6,106 bases of DNA from an uncultured Flammeovirgaceae bacterium (GCA_937138955.1 CAKZPJ010000402.1:1-6106), one strand, 5' to 3'; numbered from the stretch's first letter, positions 1 to 5,996 are shown. The notes: a model not told the origin generated them from the sequence alone. Numbers and translations: made by a program.

Positions 1-1
1 T

Positions 2-151
2 CTAGATGAGTTTGCTCAGGATACAAACGGTCAGAAGCTACTCTTCACTGATGGGCCTGCTTCTCATCGTAGCCATCTTCGTATTCCTTCAGGCATTAAG
101 CTACAGATACTGCCCCTTACTACCCAGATCGGGCAGCCGCCCAATCCCCAT
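2..151 (+). pseudogene. Remnant of an IS630-like DDE transposase, C-terminal part
   Basis: Frame 2 reads LDEFAQDTNGQKLLF, then TDGPASHRSHLRIPSGIKL, then QILPLTTQIGQPPNP. This matches in order the IS630-family stretch around the second catalytic Asp: a DEFA-type helix, LxxDG/Nxx(x)H, LxIPxxIxLxxLP, then the PPYxPELxPxE block. The Asp and His are still present. The last block has decayed, with P-Y-T-P-E-L replaced by L-T-T-Q-I-G, and the catalytic Glu position appears to be Asn. The frame then runs on without similarity into the antisense of padR, so this is a fragment cut on the right; its left end is outside the window. The alignment is from memory of the family. The fragment is short and could be over-read. 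Confidence 0.45.
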
Positions 152-165
152 AAACTAACACTTGC

Positions 166-495
166 TCAAAATTCAAAAGCTACTTTCGGAATAGACTGCC
201 AAAGTTGTAGACGAGCGTCCCGCACCTCAGTTAGAGCTTGCTTACCGTAGGGGGTCACCGTAAAAAATCGTTTGCGCTTACCGCCCCGCACCTTAGTAGC
301 TTCACCCAATCGGGATTCTAAGAACCCTTTAGTTTCCATCCGTCGCAAAGCTGACTGTAAGGCTCCAACGCTCACTAAGCGATCTAGCCGTTCTTCAATC
401 TCCTTTTTTATCGCCACTCCGTAGGCTTCGTCGTACAGCACTGCTACGGTCAGTAGCATAATTTCTTCAAATTCACCTAACTGAATTTTTGCCAT
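166..495 (-). CDS. PadR-family winged-helix transcriptional regulator
   Basis: A 109-residue protein that is essentially a single winged-helix DNA-binding domain. Residues 7-20 (GEFEEIMLLTVAVL) and 24-33 (AYGVAIKKEI) are the PadR signature helices. The recognition helix is about residues 43-57, followed by KGFLESR. The wing is RGGKRKRFFTVTPYG (70-84), and a short C-terminal helix would form the dimer interface. The length is normal for the short PadR type seen in Cytophagales, and the ATG at 495 gives the expected MxxxxLGEFEE start. In that group padR is usually followed by an FtsX-like ABC permease gene. Here the downstream DNA is a transposase remnant, so this is an orphan regulator. PadR proteins commonly repress their own and adjacent promoters, which makes the divergent dioxygenase a possible target (inference). 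The effector is unknown. Confidence 0.88.
   Translation of the reverse strand: MAKIQLGEFEEIMLLTVAVLYDEAYGVAIKKEIEERLDRLVSVGALQSALRRMETKGFLESRLGEATKVRGGKRKRFFTVTPYGKQALTEVRDARLQLWQSIPKVAFEF
354..369. repeat. 16-base direct repeat, copy 1 (inside padR)
   Basis: ACTGTAAGGCTCCAAC on the + strand, identical to 685-700. Within padR (on the - strand) it encodes VGALQS at residues 43-48, the start of the recognition helix. The flanks of the two copies do not match. An exact 16-base repeat is unlikely by chance in a 6-kb window (expected number well below 0.01). Confidence 0.8.
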
Positions 496-703
496 TTCAT
501 TATTATATTTCCTAAATGCAGTTTATATAAATCATAAATTCAAGTGTAAGATATTTTGGCGGCCCTCTGGTCAAGCCCGAGGCAAGCTGTTACCCGATGC
601 GAAGTGTTATAAAGCTATGTAATAGAAATCTTCCAGATAATTTAATGATAAACTGTTATTGATATCCAAGATTGCTTAACTTATACTGTAAGGCTCCAAC
701 ACC
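496..703. promoter_or_regulatory. Divergent intergenic region between padR and the dioxygenase gene
   Basis: This 208-base gap must hold both promoters. The padR-proximal part is AT-rich and contains a perfect 10-bp palindrome TTTATATAAA at 522-531, about 30 bases from the padR start. AT-rich palindromes are typical PadR operators, so autoregulation is plausible but unproven. Bases about 556-605 form a GC-rich island (GGCGGCCCTCTGG onward) that I could not match to a tRNA or a recognisable protein; it may be debris from a lost gene. The dioxygenase-proximal end carries a 16-base copy of padR sequence at 685-700. I see no convincing TTTG / TAnnTTTG Bacteroidota promoter on either strand. Confidence 0.35.
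685..700. repeat. 16-base direct repeat, copy 2 (dioxygenase leader)
   Basis: Second exact copy of ACTGTAAGGCTCCAAC, ending 3 bases before the dioxygenase ATG at 704. It contains the only Shine-Dalgarno-like bases (TAAGG) of that gene, about 10 bases from the start codon. Since padR is read from the other strand, the padR mRNA carries the exact complement of this leader. Confidence 0.8.
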
Positions 704-1651
704 ATGACTGAAACCACTAATGCTCATAAGGACATACCGGGTAATCCTTCTACGGCTATCAGCAGCCAGGTCAAGCTGAACGACCGTAGCAATGGTAAAC
801 CCTTGCAGTTACTCAGCGAAGAAGACTGGCAGTTTTGGATTAAGAACGGCTACGTAATCATCAAGAATGCAGTGCCGCAGAAGCAAGCGGAACGTTTGGC
901 TAATTTCCTGTGGGAGTTTGAAGAGAAAGACCCGACTGACCCAGAAACTTGGCACACTCCGCCTCGAGCTGAAATGAAAATGAAGGAGTTAGCTAATACC
1001 GGTATGGTGGAAGTTTATAATCATCAGTACTTGTGGGATAATCGGCAGTATCCGAAAGTACATCAGGCCTTTACCGATATTTGGGGAACCGAAAAGCTAT
1101 GGGTCACGATTGATCGGGCCAACCTAAATTTCCCGAACCGTCCTGGTTTTGAAAATAAAGGCTTTATCCACTGGGACTATGATCCCGAAACTAAACCACA
1201 AAACGTACAGGGAGTGCTAGCTCTCGCCGACCAGACTGATTCAACCATGGGCGGCTTTCAATGCGTACCTGAGTTGTACCGTACCTATGATGTCTGGAAG
1301 CTGACTCAGCCTGCCGACCGTAACCGCTTTCAACCAGACGTGAGTGGCTTTGAAATTGTGAAGGTACCGCTGCAAGCCGGTGATTTGCTCATTTTTAACA
1401 GCACATTGCCCCACGGCATTCGCCCCAATAATAGTCAACACAAAGTGCGGATTGCCCAGTATATTTCCATGATGCCTGCCGAAGAAGATAACGAAGAAAG
1501 AAAGCAATGGCGCATTTCTTCTTGGAAAGAACGCCGCGCTCCCGAAGGTTACGCCTTCCCCGGTGACCCTAGAGGCTGGGAACAAAAAAAGTACGAAACC
1601 GCCGAATTGACATCGCTCGGCAGAAAATTATTAGGATTAGATAAGTGGTAA
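704..1651 (+). CDS. Phytanoyl-CoA dioxygenase (PhyH) family Fe(II)/2-oxoglutarate oxygenase
   Basis: A 315-residue cytoplasmic protein with no signal peptide. The first ~35 residues are polar and probably disordered. A PhyH-type double-stranded beta-helix fold follows, entered through the typical EEDWQFWIKNGYVIIKNAV segment (39-57). The iron-binding facial triad is visible as H156-W-D158 and H237 in LPHGIRP. R249 (HKVRIAQY), 12 residues after the distal His, is the likely 2-oxoglutarate carboxylate ligand. The family hydroxylates small molecules using O2 and 2-oxoglutarate; the substrate cannot be read from the sequence. The C-terminal part (about 262-315: WRISSWKERR, PGDPRGWE, LGRKLLG) is an extension beyond the catalytic core. 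The ATG at 704 is the first in frame and has TAAGG about 10 bases upstream. The gene converges on the ABC ATPase gene with only 13 bases between stops and no terminator hairpin. Confidence 0.85.
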   Translation: MTETTNAHKDIPGNPSTAISSQVKLNDRSNGKPLQLLSEEDWQFWIKNGYVIIKNAVPQKQAERLANFLWEFEEKDPTDPETWHTPPRAEMKMKELANTGMVEVYNHQYLWDNRQYPKVHQAFTDIWGTEKLWVTIDRANLNFPNRPGFENKGFIHWDYDPETKPQNVQGVLALADQTDSTMGGFQCVPELYRTYDVWKLTQPADRNRFQPDVSGFEIVKVPLQAGDLLIFNSTLPHGIRPNNSQHKVRIAQYISMMPAEEDNEERKQWRISSWKERRAPEGYAFPGDPRGWEQKKYETAELTSLGRKLLGLDKW

Positions 1652-1664
1652 GACGATTAATGCT

Positions 1665-3146
1665 TCAATCGGAAGCAGTTCGGGCTTTTCCCTTCTCCAA
1701 CAACAATCGTTGGTTCACGCAAGCGGGCGTATCCTGCGCGTAATGAGAAACGTAGATTAACGTTTTATCAAAATGTTGACAGATGATATCTACTAGTGCG
1801 TTGAATTTCTGGGTCTGCTGGGTATCTAGTCCTTGGCAAGGTTCATCTAGTAGCAGAACCGCTGGATTCTTCACCAGTGCCCGAGCTAAAAGTACTAGTC
1901 GCTGCTCGCTAAGTGGTAAATTAATTAGTGGTGTGTCTTTATGGTGAGATAACTCAAATACATCTAGCCACTGCGCTACTCTGGCTCGCTGTTCATCAGA
2001 AAGTTTTTTGTCACTAATCATCGTGTCAGTAAGACCAGAGGCTACTGCTTCAAAGCAAGGAAGGCGACGGTTAAAGTAAAGATGAAGCTCGGGAGAGATA
2101 TAGCCAATCTTTTGCTTAATATCCCAGATCGTTTCGCCACTGCCTCGTTTTCGGTCAAACAAGTAGATTTGGTTGGCGTAAGCCTGAGGGTTGTCACCGT
2201 AGATCAAACTCAACAGCGTAGATTTTCCCGCTCCGTTGGGTCCCGAAAGTGCCCACTTATCTCCTCGGTTTACTTGCCAGTCTACTTCGTCCAGTATAGT
2301 TTTGCCCCCGTAGCGCACACTTACTTTATCCATTTTAATCGCCACCTCGAAGAAATCATCTGATGCGGAAGGTTTCAGTTCTAGCAATTTCTGGTGAATT
2401 TCATCTTCAATCTTTACAGTATCGAGCGGTTCAACTTGCTGTCGTGACAGGAATGCAGCACGAGGCTCGATATGAACCAGACGATCCTCTTGCAATTCTA
2501 ACACTTGTGTAATTTGGTTAGGAATCTCATTCGGGGTAGTAATCAAAATAATAGCAATCTGATTAGAGACCAGTTGGTTAATAACATTATGCAGAATTTG
2601 GCGAGCCTCCTGATCTAAACCAATGAACGGGCTGTCTAGGATCAACATTTTAGGATGGTGTAGCAGCGCCTTCGCCAGTTGAAACCGCTTATTTTCTCCG
2701 TTAGAAAGTTGAATCAAGCGCGAGTCTTTTAAGTGATTGATTTGCAATAGTTGCAGTACTTTATCAATCTCCTCGCTTTCTGGTTTAGCACCATTTTTTG
2801 CTACGCTGGTTCGCAGTGCCTCTTCCAATGAAGGAAAATCCTCGGAGTCCATACTATCAAAACGCGCCTGGTAGTAGGTAGAGGATGCATCGGTTTGATT
2901 GCGATACGTATGCTGCTGCTCTACCATCACTATCTGATCAGCCGAACTTAAATGGCTAGTCAAATGCCCCGAAGAAATTGGCTGACGACCCCGGATTACG
3001 TTAGCCAAGGTAGTTTTTCCACTACCCGCCGGGCCGACAATCGCCCAAGCCTCTCCTTCGCAAATCGTAAAGCTAATGTTTTGAAGTATGGTCTTTGACC
3101 GAATGGTAATTTCTACGCTATCGGCTTCTATCAGAGGTTTGGGCAT
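1665..3146 (-). CDS. Tandem ABC ATPase, ModF-like, with one degenerate ATP site
   Basis: A 493-residue soluble protein with two ABC nucleotide-binding domains and no membrane segment; E. coli ModF has a similar length and layout. NBD1 (about 1-230) has Walker A GPAGSGKT (38-45), signature LSNGE (147-151) and Walker B MLILD (167-171), followed by Ser172 where the catalytic Glu is expected. Its switch region ITTPNEIP has no His. NBD2 (about 266-490) has Walker A GPNGAGKST (302-310), Walker B LLLDE (431-435), D-loop GLD and switch H468. Its signature is eroded to LPLSEQ (410-415). The two ATP sites are therefore asymmetric. ModF was named for proximity to the molybdate transporter, but no transport role is established and no permease or mod gene lies nearby, so molybdate should not be assumed. 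The ATG at 3146 lacks an evident Shine-Dalgarno, which is common in Bacteroidota. It is transcribed divergently from the RloA-like gene. Confidence 0.85.
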   Translation of the reverse strand: MPKPLIEADSVEITIRSKTILQNISFTICEGEAWAIVGPAGSGKTTLANVIRGRQPISSGHLTSHLSSADQIVMVEQQHTYRNQTDASSTYYQARFDSMDSEDFPSLEEALRTSVAKNGAKPESEEIDKVLQLLQINHLKDSRLIQLSNGENKRFQLAKALLHHPKMLILDSPFIGLDQEARQILHNVINQLVSNQIAIILITTPNEIPNQITQVLELQEDRLVHIEPRAAFLSRQQVEPLDTVKIEDEIHQKLLELKPSASDDFFEVAIKMDKVSVRYGGKTILDEVDWQVNRGDKWALSGPNGAGKSTLLSLIYGDNPQAYANQIYLFDRKRGSGETIWDIKQKIGYISPELHLYFNRRLPCFEAVASGLTDTMISDKKLSDEQRARVAQWLDVFELSHHKDTPLINLPLSEQRLVLLARALVKNPAVLLLDEPCQGLDTQQTQKFNALVDIICQHFDKTLIYVSHYAQDTPACVNQRLLLEKGKARTASD

Positions 3147-3373
3147 ATTTTATTGAGATCGTATTGTTAGGGAGAGGCTAAATTAACAGTTCGCATTGAT
3201 TAGATATGAGTGAAGTCTCTTTATTTAATCTATTTAGCAGAGAAACACCTAATGGTTTATGTGTAATACTAATAGTCATGCAATACGAGATTTTTTCTCT
3301 TAAAAGATAAATTATTTAGTAATTATATCGTTAAGATTACGTATTTAAGTAATCAAACGAGAAAATATAACTT
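3147..3373. promoter_or_regulatory. AT-rich divergent intergenic region upstream of the RloA-like and ABC ATPase genes
   Basis: This 227-base gap carries the start regions of two divergent genes. It is strongly AT-rich and has no open frame resembling a protein. A small GAGA-T5-TCTC hairpin lies near 3289-3301, and the clearer inverted repeat at 3335-3354 is listed separately. I found no TTTG / TAnnTTTG promoter pair and no clear sigma-70 promoter, so no transcription start can be placed. Confidence 0.4.
3335..3354. promoter_or_regulatory. Inverted repeat just upstream of the RloA-like gene, possible operator
   Basis: GATTAC-8 bases-GTAATC is a perfect 6-bp inverted repeat whose right end is 19 bases before the ATG at 3374. 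The position suits an operator or a leader hairpin controlling the defence module. Short AT-rich inverted repeats arise by chance in such sequence, so this is only a candidate. Confidence 0.3.
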
Positions 3374-4735
3374 ATGCTACTAAGGTTTGTTGTATCCAAT
3401 TTCTTATCAATTAGGGAAGAGTTAGAATTTACTATGTTCCCCTATACCAAACTGAAAGGGCACACCGACCACATTTATAAAACACCTAAAGTAGACCTGC
3501 TGAAAGTCGCAGCAATCTACGGAGCAAATGGTTCGGGGAAGTCTAATCTGATTGGTGCACTTCACTACATGCAGGATATTGTAATCAGTAAATCTAATCG
3601 ATATACTAACCAACCGATCTTTTTTCGCCTCACTAAGGAATATTTTAGTCAACCTTCCCGATTTGAGATTGAGTTTAAAACGAACGACAACTATTATGCT
3701 TACGGACTAGAAATCATAAACAACCAAATAGAGGAAGAGTGGCTGTATAGTATTGACCCTAAGGGTGCTAAAGATCAACTTGTATTCTCACGAAAGAAAG
3801 GAGAGAACGGTAGTATCAAGCTAGAAGTTGACCCGAAGTACAAAAAAACTGAGAAGGAAGAAATACTAATTCAAGTGTATGCAGAAGAAGTGTTAACCCA
3901 CAAAATCCCTTTCATATACCAAGTGCGGGATAAAGAGCAGTACCCAGAGATTCAAGATGCTTATGAATGGATTGCCAAAAAGTTAGTAATTTTTCACCCC
4001 GAATCGAGATTTACCTCCCTTACCGGACAGATTATTAAGAACGAACAATTAAGGAAACTGACCAATGAACTTATTACTCAGCTCGATACAGGGGTTAACA
4101 AAGTGAAGGTAAGAACCTTTCCTCTTGAAGAGTATTTCGGCGAAGATGGTAAGGAAGCTCAAAAGGAGATTAGAGATAGATTTGATAGGGGTGAAGAGCA
4201 TATAACGCTTGAAAGCGATGATGGAGCAATGTCTATCTTGAAAAATGAAAACGGTCAAATATTAGTCAACCGGCTTGTTACTGAACATAAAGGAGAAAGT
4301 AACTGGTTAGCTGAGTTTGGTCTTGATGAGGAGTCGGATGGGACAAGAAGACTACTTAATTACATACCAGCTATTGAACGCATGGCAAATGAGGAAATCG
4401 TTTGTGTAGTTGATGAAATAGGCAGAAGTCTTCACCCTGCATTATTGAAGGAGTTTCTATCTTTCTATCTGAATCAGAAAACCAAAGGGCAGTTTATTTT
4501 TACTACTCACGAAAGCAACCTACTGGATCTTAAGCTTTTTCGGCAAGATGAAATCTGGTTTGTAGAGAAAGATGAAACCGGAAGTACTAAAGCCTACTCA
4601 TTGAGCGAGTTTAAACCTCGCTATGACTTAGATATTAGAAAGGGTTACCTAAACGGGCGATTCGGGGCGATCCCATTTTTAGGAAATCTGGAAGACTTAA
4701 ATTGGAAAGATGCCGAGGAAGAACAGAGGATATAA
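3374..4735 (+). CDS. AAA15/ABC-type ATPase, RloA (AbiLi)-like, of a two-gene defence module
   Basis: A 453-residue SMC/ABC-like ATPase. It opens with MLLRFVVSNFLSIREELEFTM, the standard N-terminus of these AAA15 ATPases, which fixes the start. Walker A is GANGSGKS (50-57). The middle region (about 75-310) holds the family insertion. An ABC-signature-like SDGTRRLL is at 321-328, Walker B VVDEIG at 345-350 (D347, E348), then the D-loop-like RSLHP and the switch His in TTHES (H379). The C-terminal DIRKGYLNGRFGAIPFLG (420-437) is a hallmark of the RloA/AbiLi group. All catalytic motifs are intact and the length is normal. It overlaps the RloB-like gene by 26 bases, implying translational coupling. 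In this type of system the ATPase is thought to sense infection and control the Toprim partner. By-eye GC in sampled lines is about 33-42%, below the dioxygenase gene, consistent with horizontal transfer. Confidence 0.85.
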   Translation: MLLRFVVSNFLSIREELEFTMFPYTKLKGHTDHIYKTPKVDLLKVAAIYGANGSGKSNLIGALHYMQDIVISKSNRYTNQPIFFRLTKEYFSQPSRFEIEFKTNDNYYAYGLEIINNQIEEEWLYSIDPKGAKDQLVFSRKKGENGSIKLEVDPKYKKTEKEEILIQVYAEEVLTHKIPFIYQVRDKEQYPEIQDAYEWIAKKLVIFHPESRFTSLTGQIIKNEQLRKLTNELITQLDTGVNKVKVRTFPLEEYFGEDGKEAQKEIRDRFDRGEEHITLESDDGAMSILKNENGQILVNRLVTEHKGESNWLAEFGLDEESDGTRRLLNYIPAIERMANEEIVCVVDEIGRSLHPALLKEFLSFYLNQKTKGQFIFTTHESNLLDLKLFRQDEIWFVEKDETGSTKAYSLSEFKPRYDLDIRKGYLNGRFGAIPFLGNLEDLNWKDAEEEQRI

Positions 4736-5258
4736 ACGGGAAAAAGAGTACTTCACCATGTTAGCCGAAGGACATCGTCGGGTAAAAGTCAGATTACTAC
4801 CGCCCCCTGATGATGATTCCGGCAAATCAGCTCCCAAACATGTTGTTGAGCGGGCTACCAACTACATAGAGAAATACGGATTGGTAGAAGACGATCAGCT
4901 ATGGCTAGTTATGGACGTTGATTGTTGGAGTAAAGATTTACTGATAGATATTGGCAAAGAATGTCAAGAGAAAAATGGTTGGAACATAGCATTAAGTAAT
5001 CCCTGCTTTGAAGTTTGGCTTCACTCTCATCTTCAAGATATTGCTCAGATGTCTACTAAAACCTGTAAAGAACTCAAGGGCAATTTACATCACCTGATAA
5101 GTGGAGGATACAAAGTGGAAGCTTTCATAACTCTTGTCGATAGCGCGTTGGAAAGAGCAACCATCGCCGACAAAGATAACGGTCACTTCTTCCCTACTGA
5201 AATGACAACCAAAGTGTATCTACTGGTAGATGAAATAAAGCAGTTTTTTCAAAACTGA
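4710..5258 (+). CDS. RloB (AbiLii)-like Toprim protein, apparently missing its first Toprim motif
   Basis: 182 residues, starting with ATG inside the end of the ATPase gene (GGAAAG directly upstream). The RloB features seen are KSAPKHVVERATNYI (39-53), LWLVMDVDCW (64-73) with the Toprim DxD acids D69/D71, SNPCFEVWLHSH (96-107) with E101, and TTKVYLLVDEI (166-176). Typical RloB proteins begin with a basic segment, then a beta strand ending in EGxxTE or EGxxRE (the first catalytic Glu), then xxYF. Here MPRKNRGYKR runs straight into EKEYFTML, so the strand and the EG motif seem absent. A stop at 4698-4700 in this frame excludes an upstream start. The rest of the frame is unbroken. The family is expected to be the nuclease effector of RloAB/AbiL-type systems, so this copy may be inactive, regulated differently or recently deleted. 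The family call is good; the deletion is my reading from remembered family sequences. Confidence 0.8.
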   Translation: MPRKNRGYKREKEYFTMLAEGHRRVKVRLLPPPDDDSGKSAPKHVVERATNYIEKYGLVEDDQLWLVMDVDCWSKDLLIDIGKECQEKNGWNIALSNPCFEVWLHSHLQDIAQMSTKTCKELKGNLHHLISGGYKVEAFITLVDSALERATIADKDNGHFFPTEMTTKVYLLVDEIKQFFQN

Positions 5259-5343
5259 TAACTTCAATAGGTGTCGTTTCTTGCCGAGGAGAACACCCAG
5301 CGTACCTAACCCGTTATACATCTATCACTTAAATCTTGAAAAT

Positions 5344-5799
5344 ATGAACTGGAATGATGTTATAAAATACGCTAATCATGGAAGTCCCGAGCCAGATCGG
5401 CGGGGAGAAAAAACGGAAGAGGAGTGGCAGGAACAATTGACCTCTGAGCAATACCGAATCACTCGGCAGAAAGGAACCGAACGAGCTTTTTCGGGGGAAC
5501 TTTGTAGTGCGCATGATCCGGGAAAGTATGCTTGCATTTGCTGCGATACGCTGTTATTTGATTCTGCTCTTAAATTTGATTCGGGCACCGGCTGGCCCAG
5601 CTTTACCGAACCGGTGAAAGATAATGTGGTCAAATACGAGAAGGATACTACTTACGGCATGGTGCGGGTAGAAGTAATGTGCAACGTTTGCGATGGTCAC
5701 CTTGGCCACGTATTTTCTGATGGACCTGCCCCCAGCGGTCTGCGCTTTTGTATTAACTCCGAATCAATGAAGCTGGTAGAGAAGGAAGAGACAGCATGA
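5344..5799 (+). CDS. msrB: Peptide-methionine (R)-S-oxide reductase MsrB
   Basis: A 151-residue protein, normal for a single-domain MsrB, that reduces methionine-R-sulfoxide in oxidised proteins using thioredoxin. Visible motifs are GTERAFSGE (44-52), the YxCxxC zinc pair C64/C67, SGTGWPSF (80-87), the second zinc pair in CNVC (C113/C116), GHLGHVF (118-124) and the catalytic Cys in RFCIN (C136). The position that carries a resolving Cys in some MsrBs (SGCGWPSF) is Thr here, so resolution would need another Cys, for example C54 in GELCS, or direct reduction. A longer frame opens at TTG 5281, but ATG 5344 gives the N-terminus typical of Bacteroidota MsrB (MNWNDVIKYAN), and the 21 extra residues resemble nothing. 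It follows the RloB-like gene by 85 bases on the same strand. It may share a transcript, but a role in defence is not implied. Confidence 0.93.
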   Translation: MNWNDVIKYANHGSPEPDRRGEKTEEEWQEQLTSEQYRITRQKGTERAFSGELCSAHDPGKYACICCDTLLFDSALKFDSGTGWPSFTEPVKDNVVKYEKDTTYGMVRVEVMCNVCDGHLGHVFSDGPAPSGLRFCINSESMKLVEKEETA

Positions 5800-5881
5800 G
5801 GCAATTGACATACGCTTTCACGGTCGGCTCGGCATAGCGTTGAATCCGTAATTTTTGTTGAAAGGCATAAATAGTATCTTC
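5798..5881 (-). pseudogene. Remnant of a tyrosine recombinase (integrase), N-terminal core-binding segment
   Basis: On the - strand the frame reads EDTIYAFQQKL, then RIQRYAEPTVKAYVNCL. This fits the N-terminal SAM-like core-binding domain of Xer/IntI-type recombinases, whose pattern is FxxxLRLxxYSxxTxKxYVxxL. The similarity stops abruptly at the msrB stop codon: the catalytic domain (R-H-R-Y) would have to lie where msrB now is. The frame stays open upstream to 5938 but has no start codon, and it is closed there by TAA (5939-5941). It is therefore a piece of a gene cut at about 5798, presumably by the rearrangement that brought it next to msrB. The match is about 28 residues long and was recognised by eye. 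Confidence 0.55.
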
Positions 5882-5996
5882 AATAATCACAGTAACATTC
5901 GCTTTAGTATTTTTATAATAAGCTCTAAAATTACGTTTTTACTGCTTCTAAGTCAGAGAATACGTTATTTTAAAAATAATTAAGCCCGCAGTATTT
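5882..5996. other. AT-rich non-coding stretch
   Basis: I see no gene here. It is very AT-rich, and the - strand frame leading into the recombinase remnant has stops at 5939-5941 and at TAG just beyond. It may include further decayed N-terminal integrase sequence (- strand RAYYKNTKANV at about 5891-5926), which I cannot support. There is no convincing terminator for msrB. Confidence 0.4.

Noticed and set aside
556..605. GC-rich patch between padR and the dioxygenase gene as a tRNA or small RNA
   Set aside because: No cloverleaf, no T-arm GTTCRANNC and no terminator. It is described only as part of the intergenic region.
2082..2363. 93-codon open frame on the + strand inside the ABC ATPase gene
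   Set aside because: It lies wholly antisense to a well-supported gene, has no domain resemblance and looks like a shadow frame. The same applies to the antisense frames within the dioxygenase, RloA-like and msrB genes.
1665..3146. Naming the tandem ABC ATPase modF or calling it a molybdate importer
   Set aside because: The similarity is to the ModF architecture only. No molybdate permease or binding protein is nearby and the family's transport role is not established.
4767..4772. E20-G21 in TMLAEGHRR as the Toprim EG motif
   Set aside because: In RloB proteins the EG motif precedes the xxYF helix. Here EG comes after YF, and it is followed by RRVKVRLL, which aligns to the second strand, so it is probably coincidental.
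5281..5343. TTG-initiated N-terminal extension of MsrB (21 extra residues)
   Set aside because: The extra residues (MPRRTPSVPNPLYIYH...) are unlike any MsrB N-terminus I know. ATG 5344 gives the family-typical start and length.
5259..5799. MsrB as a third component of the defence module
   Set aside because: It is on the same strand and 85 bases downstream, but it is a complete standard repair enzyme with its own typical start. Adjacency alone does not support a defence role.
5812..5840. Hairpin after msrB (ACGCT...AGCGT) as an intrinsic terminator
   Set aside because: It has only a 5-bp stem with a 19-base loop, the T-run (5852-5856) starts 11 bases later, and it lies within sequence better explained as the recombinase remnant.
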